From: Clostridia bacterium
GTDB taxonomy: Bacteria; Bacillota; Clostridia; Oscillospirales; Acutalibacteraceae
Length of the DNA: 8,815 nucleotides
NCBI GenBank assembly: GCA_017631745.1
Contig: JAGBSR010000201.1
Coordinates: forward strand, 1 to 8,815
Direction: 5' to 3'
Under the pieces are notes generated by a model. It was given only the letters and a program-made list of their open reading frames with translations, was not told the DNA's origin and searched no databases. The first letter of the stretch is position 1, and the number at the start of each line of letters is the position of its first letter. The position numbers were made by a program, and so were the translations under genes. Shown one piece after another: positions 1-6,540 of the stretch.

Positions 1-266
1 ATGTCTGCTATTGCTTTAGCTGTATCATTGCCACCGGGAATACAAAGGGTGCACTCTGTAGTTTCGCCTTTTGCAAGAGCACCTGCATAACCGTCACAGC
101 CTGTATAACCGCAAGCACCGCAGTTAGCACCGGGAAGACACTCACGCACCTTAACTTCTTTTTCGTCTAAAGGTACTGCAAAAACGATTGAGGCTATTGC
201 AAGACCAAGGCCTGCGATGAGACCGATAGCTGCAACAATAACTACTGCTATAATAATTGAGTTCAT
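1..266 (-). CDS. rnfB: RnfB, ferredoxin-type subunit of the Rnf complex (5' part only, cut by the window edge)
   Basis: This is the N-terminal 88 codons of RnfB, the iron-sulfur subunit that takes electrons from reduced ferredoxin. The start ATG lies at 266-264, seven bases after an AAGGAGG ribosome binding site. It begins 12 bases past the rnfA stop, so it is the sixth rnf gene of the operon. Residues 4-30 are one hydrophobic membrane anchor. The Fe4S4 domain follows, with the motif NCGACGYTGC at 48-57 and a closing Cys before IPGG at 75. That gives Cys 49, 52, 57 and 75 in the usual CxxCx4C...C pattern. Two further cysteines, 43 and 72, flank the set. The multi-ferredoxin C-terminal part expected in clostridial RnfB lies outside the window. 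Identity is secure from motif and position; the remainder cannot be judged. Confidence 0.95.
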   Translation of the reverse strand, partial: MNSIIIAVVIVAAIGLIAGLGLAIASIVFAVPLDEKEVKVRECLPGANCGACGYTGCDGYAGALAKGETTECTLCIPGGNDTAKAIAD

Positions 267-278
267 CTTATTGCCTCC

Positions 279-878
279 TTAACCGAAAATATTTTCAACG
301 ATACCCGTAAAGCCTAAGAAGGATACGGAAACAAGTGACGCTGCAACGAGTGTGATAGGAAGGCCCTGCATAAACTTGGGCACTTCACAAGAATCAAGTC
401 TTTCTCTTACACCTGCAAACATTACCATTGCAAGCATAAAGCCGAGACCTGCACCAATTGAGTTAAACATTGACTGAGCGAAGTTGTATGAGTTATCTAC
501 GTTGAGGATAACTACACCGAGAACTGCACAGTTTGTTGTAATAAGAGGAAGATAGATACCGAGTGCATTATAAAGTGCAGGTATATACTTCTTGAGGATA
601 ATTTCTACAAGCTGAACAAGAGCAGCGATTACGAGAATGAATACGATTGTCTGAAGGTATTCAAGCTCGAACTTAACGAGTAAGAGCTGATTGATGGGGT
701 AAGTTACCGCTGTGGCAAGAGCCATAACGAAGATAACCGCCGCACTCATACCCACTGCTGTGTTGAGCTTCTTTGATACACCGAGGAAAGGACAGATACC
801 CAGGAACTTAGCAAGAACAAAGTTCTGTGTGAGGATAGCTGTAAGAAGAATTGAAATAAGTTCTTTTGTCATTGTCAT
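279..878 (-). CDS. rnfA: RnfA, membrane core subunit of the Rnf complex
   Basis: RnfA is a polytopic inner-membrane subunit (199 aa, normal for the family) that, with RnfE, forms the core carrying electrons across the membrane. About six hydrophobic helices are visible. Cysteines in FLGICPFLG (Cys29) and TTNCAVLG (Cys117) match the conserved half-helix positions which, in Rnf/Nqr structures, hold a shared [2Fe-2S] cluster between RnfA and RnfE. The start ATG overlaps the rnfE stop as ATGA, and AGGAGG lies about ten bases upstream, inside the end of rnfE. A second ATG two codons later is possible but further from the ribosome binding site. RnfA and RnfE are homologous; this one is called RnfA by its order before rnfB and the FLGICPFLG motif. 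Confidence 0.96.
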   Translation of the reverse strand: MTMTKELISILLTAILTQNFVLAKFLGICPFLGVSKKLNTAVGMSAAVIFVMALATAVTYPINQLLLVKFELEYLQTIVFILVIAALVQLVEIILKKYIPALYNALGIYLPLITTNCAVLGVVILNVDNSYNFAQSMFNSIGAGLGFMLAMVMFAGVRERLDSCEVPKFMQGLPITLVAASLVSVSFLGFTGIVENIFG

Positions 879-1564
879 GACTCAGCCACCTCCTTTTTAT
901 TGATTGCACAGGTTGCTGCCATAGGACAGGCCTCGCAACCTCTGAGCTCTGCTCTCTTCTTTCCTTTGCTTTCTGCAATTCTGTTAACCACAGCCATAAG
1001 TATGCCGTAAACGAAGAAACCGCCGGGAGGAAGAATAAAGATAAGCATGGGATTTTCTGAAAGGAAAGGTATGCCTGTGCCAAGGAATGTACCTGCACCG
1101 AAGATTTCACGCACAGCACCCATAAGGAAGAGAGCTGCTGTAAAACCGATACCCATACCTAAACCGTCAACAGCCGAAGCGATAACGGAGTTTTTATTTG
1201 CGAATGCCTCAGCTCTGCCGAGGATGATGCAGTTAACAACGATAAGAGGAAGATAAACACCGAGCTGCTCGTCAAGTGAGGGCAGGAAGGCTTTAACTAC
1301 CATCTGTACTATTGTAACGAATGAAGCGATAATTACGATGTAAGCAGGAATTCTTACCTTATCGGGAATTACCTTGCGAAGAGCAGAGATAACTACATTT
1401 GAGCAGATAAGAACGATTGATGCCGCAAGACCCATACCGATAGCACTTTCAACAGATGTTGTGGTTGCAAGTGTGGGACAGGTACCGAGCACGAGACGAA
1501 GAACAGGGTTTTCAACTATAATGCCTTTGGTAAGCTCTTTACCTAACTTTTTCTTTTCAGCCAT
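875..1564 (-). CDS. rnfE: RnfE, membrane core subunit of the Rnf complex with a Cys-rich tail
   Basis: RnfE (229 aa) is the partner and paralogue of RnfA in the membrane core. It has six predicted helices, a charged Lys-rich N-terminus (likely cytosolic), the conserved GTCPTLA (Cys29) and VNCIILGRAEAFA (Cys112) motifs, and LPPGGFF near the last helix. Cys29 and Cys112 are the expected cluster ligands shared with RnfA. After the last helix the protein ends in a soluble tail of about 30 residues containing CEACPMAATC (Cys210, 213, 219), which is not part of the core fold. The start codon shares one base with the rnfG stop (TAATG), and GGAGGT lies just upstream within rnfG. Homology with RnfA means the name rests on both motif and gene order. 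Confidence 0.96.
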   Translation of the reverse strand: MAEKKKLGKELTKGIIVENPVLRLVLGTCPTLATTTSVESAIGMGLAASIVLICSNVVISALRKVIPDKVRIPAYIVIIASFVTIVQMVVKAFLPSLDEQLGVYLPLIVVNCIILGRAEAFANKNSVIASAVDGLGMGIGFTAALFLMGAVREIFGAGTFLGTGIPFLSENPMLIFILPPGGFFVYGILMAVVNRIAESKGKKRAELRGCEACPMAATCAINKKEVAES

Positions 1565-2130
1565 TAGTTTGCACCTCCTGTAATTTCTTCGTATGCTGCT
1601 GTGATTTCATTAACTGCACTTACAACAGCCTTTGATGTGATTGTTGCAGCTGTGATAGCCTGCACATTCTGACCATCGTTTGAGTTTTTGTCTACTGTAA
1701 GCTCGCCTGACTTGCCAAGGAAGCGATCCTTGAAATCAGGTTTTACGGCGTTTGCACCAAGACCGGGAGTTTCAGCGTGTGAGAGAATCTCAAGGCCTGT
1801 GATAGCACCGTCTTTGCCGATACCAACCATTACTGATACTGTACCGCCATAACCCTTAGCGCCTGCTGTGAATACATAACCGACGTCTTCACCTGCTTCG
1901 TTTGTACCGATGCAGTATGTGATGCCGCTATCGAGAGTTGTTACCTCTCCGTATTCCTTTCCCTCGGGAAGAACGAGCATACGGCTTGCCTTTTCGGTTT
2001 CAACTGCGTTAAGAGCGATTTTTTCCATTGTTACGCTGTTTGTGAATGCAAGAAGTGATGTAGCCACAAGACAGATAACAAGAAGAGCAATTGTGGGGAT
2101 AAGGATTTCTTTAAGATTCATCTTTTTCAT
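1564..2130 (-). CDS. rnfG: RnfG, FMN-carrying subunit of the Rnf complex
   Basis: RnfG (188 aa) has one N-terminal membrane helix (about residues 11-30) and an extracytosolic FMN-binding domain (about 85-175). That domain carries GYGGTVSVMVGI, HAETPGLG (118-125) and the flavinylation site VQAITAATITS at 156-166. By family knowledge ApbE transfers FMN to the threonine ending the (D)xxTxAT motif, here Thr163. The usual Asp is Gln157 and the usual Gly is Ala161, a variant noted separately. The gene overlaps the rnfD stop by ATGA. A G-rich ribosome binding site (GGGGGAA) about eight bases upstream favours the first ATG over the one three codons later. Confidence 0.95.
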   Translation of the reverse strand: MKKMNLKEILIPTIALLVICLVATSLLAFTNSVTMEKIALNAVETEKASRMLVLPEGKEYGEVTTLDSGITYCIGTNEAGEDVGYVFTAGAKGYGGTVSVMVGIGKDGAITGLEILSHAETPGLGANAVKPDFKDRFLGKSGELTVDKNSNDGQNVQAITAATITSKAVVSAVNEITAAYEEITGGAN

Positions 2131-3128
2131 GCCTTAGCTTCCCCCTTTGCCTTTTTCTCTTTAACTGCACCAAAGGGCTTGGGAGTTGTCATATTCTCGA
2201 TATGAGGAACGAGGATATTCATAAGAATGATTGAGAAAGATACACCCTCAGGAAGTGAGCCGAAAATACGGATGACCGATGTGATAAGACCGCAGCCAAT
2301 ACCGAAGATAATCTTGCCTTTTTTGTTGATAGGTGATGTGGAGTAGTCTGTTGCCATAAAGAAAGCACCAAGCATAAGACCGCCGCCGAGAAGCTCATAA
2401 GCAACAAAATCAATGTGACCTTTGCCTGCGAAAAGCATAAATACAGCTACTGTGCCGATGAAAGTGAAGGGAATGATGGGAGAAATAACCTTTCTTGCGA
2501 TAAGGTAAAGACCGCCAATGATAAGAGCAATGGAGCAAACCTCACCCATTGAACCACCGTGCTTACCGATGAGCATATCAGTAAGTGATGGAAGCTGAGA
2601 TGTCACAGTTGTGAGATTGCCACCCTGAACACCTGCAAGAGTTGCCATAGGTGTTGCTGATGTAACTGCGTCAGCACTCCAGGTGTCTGTGAAAGGTACT
2701 ACCCACTTAGCCATAGCTGTGGGGAATGATGTCATAAGGATGATTCTTGCTGTCATAGCAGGGTTTACAAAGTTCTGACCGATACCGCCGAACATCTGCT
2801 TAACAACAACGATAGCAATAAGTGAACCGATAATAGCCATCCAGAAGGGAAGTGTTGCAGGCAGATTGAAAGCAAGGATAAGACCTGTTACAACTGCACT
2901 GAGGTCACCTACTGTATTGTTTCTCTTCATAACTTTTCTTGAGATGTATTCAAATACAACACAAGAAGCTACGCAAACAGCTGTGAGTACTAAAGCTCTC
3001 AGACCGAAATATACCACACACATAATAAGAGCAGGCACAAGAGCGATGATTACATCAAGCATAATGCCTGTTGTTGTTTCTTTTGAGCGCACGTGAGGTG
3101 ATGCGCTTACGGTTAATTTCTTAGCCAT
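2127..3128 (-). CDS. rnfD: RnfD, FMN-carrying membrane subunit of the Rnf complex
   Basis: RnfD (333 aa, normal length) is a polytopic membrane protein of the NqrB/RnfD family that carries a covalent FMN and passes electrons between the membrane core and RnfG. Several hydrophobic helices precede and follow an extracytosolic loop. The loop contains DAVTSATPMATL (153-164), which fits the ApbE target pattern DxxTxAT with Thr159 as the modified residue. Other family landmarks are SPHVRS near the N-terminus, GGIGQNFVNPAM (114-125), MATDYSTSP (258-266) and the C-terminal KPFG motif, followed by a short Lys/Glu/Ala-rich tail. The start shares one base with the rnfC stop (TAATG), so translation is probably coupled. 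Confidence 0.97.
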   Translation of the reverse strand: MAKKLTVSASPHVRSKETTTGIMLDVIIALVPALIMCVVYFGLRALVLTAVCVASCVVFEYISRKVMKRNNTVGDLSAVVTGLILAFNLPATLPFWMAIIGSLIAIVVVKQMFGGIGQNFVNPAMTARIILMTSFPTAMAKWVVPFTDTWSADAVTSATPMATLAGVQGGNLTTVTSQLPSLTDMLIGKHGGSMGEVCSIALIIGGLYLIARKVISPIIPFTFIGTVAVFMLFAGKGHIDFVAYELLGGGLMLGAFFMATDYSTSPINKKGKIIFGIGCGLITSVIRIFGSLPEGVSFSIILMNILVPHIENMTTPKPFGAVKEKKAKGEAKA

Positions 3129-4474
3129 TATTTTGCACTCTCCTCTCTGAGCACCTGCTTAGCAAGTCTCATATACTGCACAAGAGGTCTGCCTGAGGGG
3201 CAAGCGAAAGCACAGCTGCCGCACTCCATACAAACCATAGTGTTATAACTTGTGAGCTTTTCAGCATCCTTTGTTCTTGCGAAGCGCTCAATAAGAGTGG
3301 GCATAAGACTCATAGGACAAACATCAACACATTTACCGCAGCGGATGCAGTCTCTTTCTTTCTTGAAAGCAGCATCTTTTTCGTCAAAAGCGAGAAGAGC
3401 GTTGTTCTGCTTACAGATGGGAGCGTCGATATCGCAAACTGCAATACCCATCATCGGGCCGCCTGAGATAATCTTTGCAGGCTCTGTTTTAAAGCCGCCG
3501 CAATAGTCAACAATATCAGCAAAGCTTGTACCGATAGGTACACGGAGATTTTTGGGGCTTCTCACGGCACTGCCGTCAACCGTGATTGAACGGCTGACCA
3601 GAGGCTTACCTGTTTCAAGATATCTTGCGATGAATGCCGTTGAAGCTACATTCATTACAACACAGCCTACATCTGAGGGCAGCTTTCCTGGCGGTACCTT
3701 TCTGCCTGTAGCTGAAAGCACCATCATTTTTTCTGCGCCCTGAGGATATCTTGACTTAAGAGTCATAAGCTTGATAGCGTCATCTTTATCGTTATCTCTG
3801 TCTGCGATTTCCTTCATAATTTCAAAGGCCTTGGGTTTATTGTCTTCTATAGCAATAACTACCTGCTTGAAACCAAGGATATCTTTAAGAATTTCAACGC
3901 CCTTAAGAATATTCTCTGCATTTTCAATGCATTCACGGTAGTCAACTGTGATAAAAGGCTCACACTCTGCCGCATTAATAATAAGAGTGTCAATTTCTTT
4001 ATCTTCGGGAATGTTAAGCTTTACATGTGTTGGGAAACCCGCACCGCCAAGACCTACAAGACCCGACTCTCTCACTGCTGCACAAAGCTCTTTTTTATTT
4101 GTAACGGTAGGAGGAGTAATACCCTCATACATTCTCATTTCGCCGTCACTTTCGATTGTGACGCCCTTTGTGATAATACCGTTAGCGAGCTTGATATCAC
4201 CTACGGCTGTTACCTTACCTGATACAGTAGCGTGAATGGGCGCAGACACGAATTTGTCGCTGTCACCGATTTTCTGACCCACTGCAACCTCATCGCCCAC
4301 TTTAACGATGGGGGTACAGGGTACGCCGATATGCTGCTGCATTGAAATTACAACTTTGTCAGGTATGGGCATTCTTTCCACAGGCAATTCTGCTGTGTTT
4401 TTGTTGTGGGATACACTTACACCGCCGCGGCCTTTTTTCACTGCGGTGAGTACACCTCCAACTATTTTGCTCAT
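3128..4474 (-). CDS. rnfC: RnfC, NADH/FMN-binding and 2x[4Fe-4S] subunit of the Rnf complex
   Basis: RnfC (448 aa) is the peripheral cytosolic subunit where NAD+ is reduced. In order it shows a biotinyl-lipoyl-like N-terminal region (HIGVPCTPIVKVGDEV, 48-63), the glycine-rich nucleotide/FMN segment GLGGAGFPTHVKLN (141-154), an acidic INAAECEP motif (166-173), a SLBB-like region, and two [4Fe-4S] motifs: CIRCGKCVDVCP (376-387) and CMECGSCAFACP (415-426). It lacks the long Ala/Lys-rich C-terminal extension of enterobacterial RsxC, as is typical of Firmicutes. The N-terminus has GGVSVSHNKNTA where many RnfCs have GGxHPP. The start lies 18 bases after the preceding gene, with AAGGGG eight bases upstream. 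This is the first of the six core rnf genes in the operon. Confidence 0.97.
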   Translation of the reverse strand: MSKIVGGVLTAVKKGRGGVSVSHNKNTAELPVERMPIPDKVVISMQQHIGVPCTPIVKVGDEVAVGQKIGDSDKFVSAPIHATVSGKVTAVGDIKLANGIITKGVTIESDGEMRMYEGITPPTVTNKKELCAAVRESGLVGLGGAGFPTHVKLNIPEDKEIDTLIINAAECEPFITVDYRECIENAENILKGVEILKDILGFKQVVIAIEDNKPKAFEIMKEIADRDNDKDDAIKLMTLKSRYPQGAEKMMVLSATGRKVPPGKLPSDVGCVVMNVASTAFIARYLETGKPLVSRSITVDGSAVRSPKNLRVPIGTSFADIVDYCGGFKTEPAKIISGGPMMGIAVCDIDAPICKQNNALLAFDEKDAAFKKERDCIRCGKCVDVCPMSLMPTLIERFARTKDAEKLTSYNTMVCMECGSCAFACPSGRPLVQYMRLAKQVLREESAK

Positions 4475-4492
4475 ATTTTCAACCCCTTTGTT

Positions 4493-5017
4493 TTAGTTTT
4501 TATTTTTATAATCTGCTCCGCCAAATTTCCTGAGCCTCGGCATCAGTATCAGAAGCACCGAGCCTGTGACCGTACCCGTAATAAGAGCGAAAATCAGCAG
4601 ATATTTACCGTAATTGATAAGTGCAAAAGTACCCGACACAACGCAGGCCGCCATAAGCTGACCGAGATTGTGCATCACCGCACCGATAATACCAAGACCG
4701 AGCCAGGAAAAAATCCTGCCCTGATATTTTATGAAAAAGCATACGCAAAGAGTACTGAGTACTCCTCCACCAAGGCTCATAAATGCACCTGTTGCCCCTC
4801 TTGTTATCAGAGCAAAAAGTGCCTTAAGCAATGTTATATACATAGCACCGGGAAGGCCCATAGTGCCTGCAATATACATTGTGATAATATTCGAAAGCCC
4901 GGGCTTTGCGCCCACGGGCAGAAACGGAATATCGGGAATAAGCATACTCTCAAGAAACGAGAGCACAAGAGCAACAGCACCAAAAATACCGAGAAGGGAG
5001 ACTTTATTAGTTTTCAT
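4493..5017 (-). CDS. Gx transporter family / heptaprenyl diphosphate synthase component I-like membrane protein
   Basis: This is a small, very hydrophobic protein (174 aa) with about five to six membrane helices. The motif VGAKPGLSNI (35-44) and GAVMHNLGQL (112-121) mark the family often annotated as heptaprenyl diphosphate synthase component I (Hpre_diP_synt_I) or Gx transporter. Proteins of this group resemble ECF-transporter S-components, and the synthase label is doubtful. The frame stays open upstream to a TTG at 5035, but the ATG at 5017 is preferred. It follows AAAGGTGAG at 5030-5022 with a proper gap, whereas the TTG would overlap the previous stop and have no site. It lies between the NusG-II gene (14 bases) and rnfC (18 bases). 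A role in flavin supply or extracytosolic electron transfer is inferred from context only. Confidence 0.85.
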   Translation of the reverse strand: MKTNKVSLLGIFGAVALVLSFLESMLIPDIPFLPVGAKPGLSNIITMYIAGTMGLPGAMYITLLKALFALITRGATGAFMSLGGGVLSTLCVCFFIKYQGRIFSWLGLGIIGAVMHNLGQLMAACVVSGTFALINYGKYLLIFALITGTVTGSVLLILMPRLRKFGGADYKNKN

Positions 5018-5021
5018 AGCA

Positions 5022-5030
5022 CTCACCTTT
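5022..5030 (-). promoter_or_regulatory. Ribosome binding site deciding the ATG 5017 start of the Gx gene
   Basis: AAAGGTGAG on the minus strand sits four bases before ATG 5017. It lies downstream of the alternative TTG at 5035 and so cannot serve it. It fixes the start of the Gx-type gene at 5017, six codons inside the longest open frame. Confidence 0.65.
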
Positions 5031-5031
5031 C

Positions 5032-5418
5032 TCAATATGCGACACCGTCGATTTTTTCTTTGCCGTCAGCTTTAAGGATAACAACAACCTTTTGTGGCAC
5101 ACACGCCATTGTGTCTCCCTGATTTTTCAGCTTGCCTCTTTTTATGCAAAGCTTGTCGCCGCAATCAGAAAAGACAAAAGATACGCCGTCTTTTTCAATC
5201 AGAAGCTGACAGTAATTTTCGTTGACAGTGTAGCTTTCCGTCACTTCGCTAAGAGCTATGCTGTGGGCCCTTTCGCCATCAACATAAATCTCAGCCACAA
5301 GATTTTCACTACCTGAAAAAGAAAGCACAAACATCACAAGAGATATGACAATCAGCGACACTATAAGAATAATATCACCCTTGGTTATACTTCTTCCGAT
5401 TTCACTTTTAGTATTCAA
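5032..5418 (-). CDS. NusG domain II-containing membrane-anchored protein
   Basis: This small protein (128 aa from the TTG at 5418) has one N-terminal membrane helix (about residues 15-35) followed by a compact domain ending DGVAY. Cysteines sit in SDCGDKLCIKRG and MACVPQKVVV, the pattern CxxxxC...CxPxKvvv typical of the stand-alone NusG domain II family (NusG_II). These proteins are not transcription factors; the charge pattern puts the domain outside the membrane. There is no ATG start. AGGAG at 5432-5428 sits nine bases before TTG 5418 but only three before TTG 5424, so 5418 is preferred (5424 would add two residues). The start overlaps the end of apbE by 11 bases. Molecular function is unknown; such proteins often accompany ApbE, Rnf and Gx-type genes in Clostridia. 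Confidence 0.85.
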   Translation of the reverse strand: MNTKSEIGRSITKGDIILIVSLIVISLVMFVLSFSGSENLVAEIYVDGERAHSIALSEVTESYTVNENYCQLLIEKDGVSFVFSDCGDKLCIKRGKLKNQGDTMACVPQKVVVILKADGKEKIDGVAY

Positions 5419-6400
5419 AATCAATGTCTCCTACTACGGAAATATTCATATCCTTATCAACATAAATTGCTGAAGCATTATACTTTTCAAGAAGCGGCAT
5501 ACTCTTTTCCTGACCAAGGATAAAGCAGGCTGTGGAAAGAGCATCTGATAAAAGTCCGCTGTCACAGACAATTGTAACACTTACAAGGTCAGTTTCGGCA
5601 GGGTACCCCTTGGTGGCATCTATTATGTGATGATATCGCTTGCCGTCTTCTTCGAAATATCTTTCATAGTCCCCCGAGGTTGAAACGAAGCCCTCATCTA
5701 TTGAGAGTACTCCTAAATATTCGCCCTCCTCACGAGGATGAGCAATAGCTATCTGCCATTTGTCGCCGGCTTTGTTGTAATCGCCCCAAGCGAGAATGCT
5801 TCCGCCTACGGAGATGATAGCACCTTTTAAATCGCTCGCGTCAAAATAAGCCTTGAGCATATCGCAAGCCATACCCTTACCCACAGCACCGAGATCGATT
5901 TTCATTCCCTCAGGCAATGTGATTTCACTGCCTTTCACCTCGATTTTTCCGTAGCCGACAAATTTCATTTCATCTGCTATTTCTTCATCAGTGGGTATTC
6001 TCTGGGTTTCCTCGCCGATATTCCACAGCTGAGAAATTCCACCGACAGTAATATCAAAAGCTCCGCCGCTCAGGGCACTGATTTCTTTGCACTGCTTTAT
6101 AATTTCGGCAAGATATGCCACGTTCATTGTTTTTCCCGAGTTGAGCTTTGCTATATCCGATTCACTGTCTCGCCAGGAAATCATATCGTCAAGACCGTCT
6201 ATTACAGCCTTGGTGTTTACTATATCCTTAGCGGCATAGTCACCGTAGACCTTCTGAGTTACGATAGTACCCATTGCAATAGAGCTTTTCTCGCTGAAGT
6301 CAAATCTTTCGTGTCTTTGACTGTAAACGACAGCCGAAATCACGGCACTCACTAAAACGAGTACCGTAAGCACAACAGATATAAGCTTCTTTTTTGTCAT
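5408..6400 (-). CDS. apbE: FAD:protein FMN transferase (ApbE family)
   Basis: ApbE transfers FMN from FAD to a threonine of target proteins, here most likely RnfD and RnfG encoded downstream in the same operon. The protein (330 aa) has a Lys-rich start and hydrophobic segment at 6-26. There is no lipobox cysteine, so it is probably anchored by an uncleaved helix or secreted, with the domain outside. Family motifs appear in order: IAMGT (41-45), GGAFDITVGG (112-121), KIDLGAVGKGMACD (167-180), ISVGGS (196-201), STSGDYERYF (240-249), HHIIDATKGYP (257-267) and the metal-site motif DALSTA (286-291). All expected active-site regions are present. Translation starts at an ATG five bases after AGGTGA. 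It is the first gene of the operon, read from the promoter at 6494-6466. Confidence 0.96.
   Translation of the reverse strand: MTKKKLISVVLTVLVLVSAVISAVVYSQRHERFDFSEKSSIAMGTIVTQKVYGDYAAKDIVNTKAVIDGLDDMISWRDSESDIAKLNSGKTMNVAYLAEIIKQCKEISALSGGAFDITVGGISQLWNIGEETQRIPTDEEIADEMKFVGYGKIEVKGSEITLPEGMKIDLGAVGKGMACDMLKAYFDASDLKGAIISVGGSILAWGDYNKAGDKWQIAIAHPREEGEYLGVLSIDEGFVSTSGDYERYFEEDGKRYHHIIDATKGYPAETDLVSVTIVCDSGLLSDALSTACFILGQEKSMPLLEKYNASAIYVDKDMNISVVGDIDFEY
5428..5432 (-). promoter_or_regulatory. Ribosome binding site deciding a TTG start for the NusG-II gene
   Basis: AGGAG on the minus strand lies inside the end of apbE. It is nine bases from TTG 5418 and three from TTG 5424. No ATG or GTG lies at a useful distance, so the NusG-II gene most likely begins at the TTG at 5418. 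Confidence 0.6.
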
Positions 6401-6436
6401 TTATATCACCTATAATATAACTATAAATAATATACT

Positions 6437-6465
6437 ATAAAAGAACACTTGTCCTTAACTTTTAT
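6437..6465 (-). promoter_or_regulatory. Nested inverted repeats at the predicted rnf transcription start (candidate operator)
   Basis: The outer arms ATAAAAG (6437-6443) and CTTTTAT (6459-6465) are perfect inverted repeats. Inner arms AAGAAC (6441-6446) and GTCCTT (6451-6456) pair with one G-T wobble. The block sits just downstream of the -10 element and covers the expected start of transcription. That is where a repressor could act, or where the 5' end of the RNA could fold. It does not resemble Rex, Fur or PerR consensus sites that I know. Its function is inferred. Confidence 0.35.
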
Positions 6466-6494
6466 ATTCTATAACATATCGACACTTTTTTCAA
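6466..6494 (-). promoter_or_regulatory. Sigma-A-type promoter of the apbE-rnf operon
   Basis: On the minus strand there is a -35 TTGAAA (6494-6489), a 17-base spacer and a -10 TAGAAT (6471-6466). Transcription would start near 6459, giving an untranslated leader of about 58 bases before the apbE ATG at 6400. That leader is too short for an FMN riboswitch, and none is visible. It is the only good promoter-like sequence upstream of apbE, and the operon has no later gap long enough for another obvious one. Confidence 0.7.
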
Positions 6495-6497
6495 GAG

Positions 6498-6507
6498 TAT
6501 TTAAATA
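6498..6507. promoter_or_regulatory. Perfect palindrome centred between the two divergent -35 boxes
   Basis: TATTTAAATA is a perfect 10-base palindrome. Its centre (6502.5) almost coincides with the midpoint between the -35 boxes of the leftward rnf promoter (6489-6494) and the rightward dehydrogenase promoter (6512-6517). A dimeric regulator here could touch both promoters. The sequence is purely A/T in an A/T-rich region, so chance is a real alternative. Confidence 0.25.
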
Positions 6508-6511
6508 TTTC

Positions 6512-6540
6512 TTGCCATATTTCCATTAATTTGCTATAAT
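6512..6540 (+). promoter_or_regulatory. Strong extended -10 promoter of the alcohol dehydrogenase gene
   Basis: A -35 TTGCCA (6512-6517), a 17-base spacer and a consensus -10 TATAAT (6535-6540) preceded by TG at 6532-6533 make a near-ideal sigma-A promoter with an extended -10. Transcription should start near 6547, about 29 bases before the ATG at 6576. AGGAG at 6564-6568 sits seven bases before that ATG. Confidence 0.8.

Noticed and set aside
808..1119. Minus-strand open frame of 103 codons inside rnfE and rnfA
   Set aside because: It is in a different frame within two clearly identified Rnf genes and has no family similarity I can see.
4406..5122. Plus-strand open frame of 238 codons opposite the Gx gene and the rnfC start
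   Set aside because: It lies fully antisense to well-supported genes. Its product is rich in Lys/His/Thr/Cys with no family motif, and it has no good ribosome binding site. It is a by-product of coding on the other strand.
6411..6416. Plus-strand TATAAT in the apbE leader as an extra promoter
   Set aside because: No -35-like hexamer lies 16-18 bases upstream and no extended -10 TG precedes it. It fits the A/T-rich repeat pattern instead.
6401..6459. FMN riboswitch in the apbE leader
   Set aside because: The leader is only about 58 bases and very AT-rich, with none of the conserved helices of the RFN element. A flavin switch was expected from the operon content but is not seen.
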